Shown here: one piece after another, positions 14,133 to 16,616 of the stretch | Position numbering within the stretch: the stretch's first letter is position 1 | Layout of the letters: each line of letters starts with the position of its first letter | DNA from: Candidatus Melainabacteria bacterium | GTDB taxonomy: Bacteria; Cyanobacteriota; Vampirovibrionia; Obscuribacterales; Obscuribacteraceae | Assembly: GCA_003175915.1 (NCBI GenBank) | Contig: PSRH01000109.1 | Coordinates: forward strand, 1 to 16,616 | DNA length: 16,616 nucleotides | Direction of reading: 5' to 3' | Notes under the pieces: generated by a model | Told to the model about the DNA's origin: nothing | The model's input: only the letters and a program-made list of their open reading frames with translations | The model's database searches: none | Translations under genes and position numbers: made by a program

Positions 14133-14912
14133 TCAGCCTAAGCGATTCTTAGAAGCAGGCAGATCTATTTTGCTCGCTTGATTGGCAAGATAGCTGAAGA
14201 TCCAATCGTTGAATTCACCGGCACTCGCGTCCATAAAATTGTGTCCACCCCAGTTAAAAACTTTCAGTGTAGATCCAGCAAGCTCCGAGTGCATCTGCTT
14301 AACCTGAGGATAGCGAGCTACCGGGTCAAATCGTCCTGTAGCGAAGTGAACCGGACACTTAAGCGAGCGAACCTTGTCTCTCAGGTCAATCGAACCGAAT
14401 TCGTCGGCTATTTCCTTGAGAGTAAACTCGTCCATTTCAAAAAGTGTTCGCTCTCGCCAGGCCAGTTGAGAATGTAAGCCACTTTTACGAACAGACTGTA
14501 GTACTCCGTTGTAAAACATCCTGAAGCTTAGTACCACGGCCGGTGAGACAGTACCGGGCAGACTAGCGGCAAAGATTGCCTTGAACCATTCCGGCTTTTC
14601 ATTGGCTAGAAAAACGGAAATGATCGCTCCCAGGGAATGTCCAACAAAGTAAGCGGGCGTATCCAGGTCTTTCTGAGAGAGCGTCTCGCTGACATCATCA
14701 GCATGAACCCTGAGGCTGGTTTTCATCTTAGGCTCCTCTGTCCCTCCGTGCCCTCGCAGATCCAGAAGGATGCAGCGATAACCACGCTCAACAAAGAAAG
14801 GCACCTGATTGCGCCACATCTGTGAATTGGATCCGGTACCGTGAATGAAAACGATGTCGCCCTTCTTGGCGTCCGCTTTGTCCGGCCCTTCGCTTTTCGA
14901 TGCGAGTTTCAC
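14133..14912 (-). CDS. Alpha/beta hydrolase
   Basis: This 259-residue cytosolic protein has the complete alpha/beta hydrolase catalytic set: nucleophile S93 in GHSLG, acid D196 in TGRFDPVAR, and base H224 in WGGHNF. The oxyanion HG motif is in FIHGTGSN (24-25), followed by RGYRCILLDLRGHGGT (about 43-58). The cap region (about 120-180) is helical. Such enzymes hydrolyse esters, lactones or lipids; none of the residues sets a substrate. The start is GTG at 14912, 17 bases after the glycosyltransferase stop; an in-frame TGA lies just upstream, so no earlier start is possible. The ribosome site is weak, which is compatible with translational coupling. The context of a glycolipid-type glycosyltransferase suggests lipid metabolism. 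Confidence 0.88.
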   Translation of the reverse strand: MKLASKSEGPDKADAKKGDIVFIHGTGSNSQMWRNQVPFFVERGYRCILLDLRGHGGTEEPKMKTSLRVHADDVSETLSQKDLDTPAYFVGHSLGAIISVFLANEKPEWFKAIFAASLPGTVSPAVVLSFRMFYNGVLQSVRKSGLHSQLAWRERTLFEMDEFTLKEIADEFGSIDLRDKVRSLKCPVHFATGRFDPVARYPQVKQMHSELAGSTLKVFNWGGHNFMDASAGEFNDWIFSYLANQASKIDLPASKNRLG

Positions 14913-14929
14913 CCAGAGTCAAACCCTGA

Positions 14930-16171
14930 TTACTGCAGACCAACCGCCCTGGGAATGCGCTCATCAGCCGCATTACCTGAGAGGCCTCTGGCTGTGCTGA
15001 ACACCTTAGAGTACTTCGCCGACCCGTATTCGAGGATGATTTTCGCGATCTCGTAGGCAGCCCCTGTCCTGTCCAAGTCGAACACTTTCGGTAAAGGACG
15101 AGAAAGTCGATCGGGATCGGGTTTAGCCGCTTCCACAAGCGGCACTATATCGCTCGGCTTAGTTATCGGTTTAGCCAGACCTGCATTAAGCAAGAGATCG
15201 ACGTTGCCGGCTTCCTGCGGCATGGGCGGCGTAATCATGTCTATGGCAATCGGCAATCTTCGTGAAATCGCTTCGAATGTGGTTAAGCCACCAGCTTTGG
15301 TGACCATCAAATCCACAGCATTCATCAATTCTGACATCTGATCGATAAAGGGCAAGACTGCCGTCGGGATGCCAACTTCAGACGCAGTGGCAGCCGCTCT
15401 CTCACGAAGCTTGTCGTTGTGGCCGGAAAGAAAGACAACTTGCATCTTGCGGTGCACCGCACTGAGCGCCTTATAAATGGCCATCATATTGCCGCCACCG
15501 GCCCAACCGGAATTTATGCAGACCGTCAAAATATCGGGATCTAAACCGAGTTTGCGTAAGTATTCGCCTCGGTCTGCCCGGGGCTGCTTGATAAAGTCAG
15601 GATGAACCGGCATGCCTACGACGCGCACTTTCTCTTCCGGCACTCCCCAGCTAAGCAGCTTATTCTTAACCAATTCGTTGGGAACTATGGTCAAGTCTCC
15701 GTCCGGAGAGGCCCAGCCTTTCCAGATCCTCTCATTGGGATCGGTAACCACCGTGATAAATTTCGTTTGTCCTTCTAGCCCGCAGCTTTTGATCACCTTG
15801 GGTATGTACTGATTGATCATCGGATGAATGGCCACAACCACTGACGGCCGCGCCTCGCCGATGATTTTCTTTATATAAGGGGCGGTAATCCAGTAACCGA
15901 ACGGAGAATCATTCGGTTTCAAATAATGAATAAGGCGATAGTAATGCTTAACGCTCGCCTGCCTGTGCCTTAAGAGCAGATTGTAGATGCCTACAAATGT
16001 ACGATTAAGCGGGTGACTATTCTCGACCAGCGCATCGGTTTTGATCTGGAAGTTATTCGTCAGTTTGGTTTCTATGAGCAACTCATCGAGTGCAGCTTGT
16101 ATGGCTTCAGTAGCGCTTCGGTGTCCGCCACCTGAGTTAGAGAAGAGGAGGTATATTTGGGATTTCGGCAT
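14930..16171 (-). CDS. MGDG-synthase/UgtP-like lipid glycosyltransferase (GT28, MurG-like)
   Basis: This 413-residue enzyme has two Rossmann-like halves. The N-terminal half begins with the glycine-rich acceptor loop SNSGGGHRSATEAI (11-24), characteristic of the MGDG-synthase/UgtP family, followed by HPMINQYIP (116-124) and VVTDPNERIWKGW (141-153). The C-terminal half has NSGWAGGGN (220-228), the SGHNDKL segment and the nucleotide-sugar binding signature TKAGGLTTFE (291-300), then PPMPQEAGN. Related enzymes transfer a sugar from a UDP-sugar to diacylglycerol to make glycolipids; MurG is a more distant relation. The donor sugar cannot be told. The ATG at 16171 is the first possible start and has no convincing ribosome site. 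It heads an operon with an alpha/beta hydrolase and an AhpD-like gene. Confidence 0.9.
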   Translation of the reverse strand: MPKSQIYLLFSNSGGGHRSATEAIQAALDELLIETKLTNNFQIKTDALVENSHPLNRTFVGIYNLLLRHRQASVKHYYRLIHYLKPNDSPFGYWITAPYIKKIIGEARPSVVVAIHPMINQYIPKVIKSCGLEGQTKFITVVTDPNERIWKGWASPDGDLTIVPNELVKNKLLSWGVPEEKVRVVGMPVHPDFIKQPRADRGEYLRKLGLDPDILTVCINSGWAGGGNMMAIYKALSAVHRKMQVVFLSGHNDKLRERAAATASEVGIPTAVLPFIDQMSELMNAVDLMVTKAGGLTTFEAISRRLPIAIDMITPPMPQEAGNVDLLLNAGLAKPITKPSDIVPLVEAAKPDPDRLSRPLPKVFDLDRTGAAYEIAKIILEYGSAKYSKVFSTARGLSGNAADERIPRAVGLQ

Positions 16172-16228
16172 TGAATGATAGTTGCTCGTTGGTGAATTCG
16201 TTCAAATTCAAAAGGGGACGACATCCAG

Positions 16229-16248
16229 CAGTTTAAACTATTAAACTG
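16229..16248. promoter_or_regulatory. Operator-like perfect palindrome between the glycosyltransferase and lipase-like genes
   Basis: CAGTTTAA (16229-16236) and TTAAACTG (16241-16248) form a perfect inverted repeat with a 4-base spacer. It lies about midway in the 131-bp divergent region. A short further dyad GGAAC-6-GTTCC is at 16258-16273. Their use as binding sites is inferred. Confidence 0.5.
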
Positions 16249-16290
16249 GCCGTAGGCGGAACCAGTGCGTTCCATAACTTAGCTTTAGAG

Positions 16291-16300
16291 AAGGCGCCTT
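16291..16300. repeat. 10-bp perfect palindrome at the ribosome site of the last gene
   Basis: AAGGCGCCTT is its own reverse complement. Its left half, together with the preceding GAG, forms the presumed Shine-Dalgarno (GAGAAGG) for the ATG at 16303, so folding or protein binding here could influence translation. A palindrome of this length can also occur by chance. Confidence 0.35.
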
Positions 16301-16302
16301 AA

Positions 16303-16616
16303 ATGTACCATTTCAAGAACCTTGTAAAGAAAACAGCGATTGCCTTAGGGCTCGGGTTGTGCCTTAACCAATTCGGCACGATAGCTTTAGCCGGGCAGCA
16401 ATCACCAGCTCAGTCTCAAGTAACTTCTTCTTATCAAGGTAATGTAGATGCAACCAGCTACCCGCTTGTTCCACCCCTTGCCGATTGCCGCAGCAAACCA
16501 GAGTCGATCACAATCTACGAAAACGACCGAACTCCTCTTGGCGACCGTCAACCCTTTTTGCTCGTTCACGGATTGAGAGGCGAATATTACCAGGGTTTTA
16601 GGTGGAGTGAACTGAT
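16303..16616 (+). CDS. Exported alpha/beta hydrolase or lipase, partial (3' end outside window)
   Basis: This open frame starts at ATG 16303 and runs off the window end after 104 codons. It begins with a signal peptide (basic MYHFKNLVKK, hydrophobic core TAIALGLGLC, cleavage about ALA30|GQ), followed by a Gln/Ser-rich linker (31-55). A PFLLVHGLRGEYYQG segment (84-98) contains the HG oxyanion motif typical of alpha/beta hydrolases. The catalytic serine and the rest of the fold lie beyond the window. It has a moderate ribosome site (GAGAAGG, 8 bases before ATG). It is divergent from the glycosyltransferase. An exported lipase or esterase is likely; only the N-terminal third or less is visible. 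Confidence 0.75.
   Translation, partial: MYHFKNLVKKTAIALGLGLCLNQFGTIALAGQQSPAQSQVTSSYQGNVDATSYPLVPPLADCRSKPESITIYENDRTPLGDRQPFLLVHGLRGEYYQGFRWSEL

Noticed and set aside
1..16616. Search for tRNA, rRNA, CRISPR arrays, insertion sequences and phage genes
   Set aside because: By eye there are no cloverleaf-like sequences, no spaced direct repeats, no transposase-like proteins and no integrase; none is reported.

Overview
The window is a compact, chromosome-like stretch of a bacterium, about 50% G+C by eye, using the standard code (TGA acts as a stop in several genes). It holds 17 protein genes (the last cut by the window end) and no recognisable RNA gene, mobile element or CRISPR array. MutS and UppS are clear housekeeping proteins. 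My best guess for the lineage is a non-photosynthetic relative of cyanobacteria (Vampirovibrionia/Melainabacteria, perhaps Obscuribacterales). The reasons are the combination of an N-terminal SLH-domain exported protein, a VKOR-type thiol oxidoreductase, a PGP-phosphatase-family HAD protein (YqeG), a MurG/MGDG-synthase-like glycosyltransferase, a lone Roadblock/LC7 protein and long exported TPR proteins. This is inference from gene content, not proof.

Layout: genes alternate in strand blocks. Block A (+, 111-1782) is a translationally coupled ArsR-type repressor, atypical SDR and VKOR operon with an operator inside its promoter. Block B (-, 1805-7519) has mutS, then an exported TPR protein that starts at the mutS stop, then a GNAT acetyltransferase with its own promoter. 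Block C (+, 7726-10634) has an exported OB-fold-like protein, a Roadblock/LC7 protein and an SLH plus glycine-zipper envelope protein with a strong promoter. Block D (-, 10656-13036) has uppS, an AIM24 protein and a classical SDR. Block E (+, 13206-13691) is yqeG. Block F (-, 13696-16171) has a lipid-type glycosyltransferase, an alpha/beta hydrolase and an AhpD-like protein. Block G (+, 16303 to the end) is the start of an exported alpha/beta hydrolase/lipase.

Themes: several genes concern the envelope and its lipids: UppS makes the undecaprenyl carrier, YqeG may act on phosphatidylglycerol phosphate, and the MGDG-like enzyme probably makes a glycolipid. Others concern thiol redox: VKOR, and an AhpD-like protein with an intact CxxC site. 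The exported OB-fold, SLH and TPR proteins add envelope structure. Spacing is tight: the three convergent junctions leave only 22, 21 and 4 bp between stop codons, with no terminators. No gene-free stretch exceeds about 210 bp. The intergenic gaps that exist (60-110, 2444-2577, 7520-7725, 8924-9110, 13037-13205, 16172-16302) carry promoter-like hexamers and perfect inverted repeats, listed individually. I see no obvious defence system or other clearly novel machine. The best candidates for undescribed biology are the ArsR-SDR-VKOR operon, the SLH/VirB10-like/glycine-zipper fusion and the glycolipid operon.
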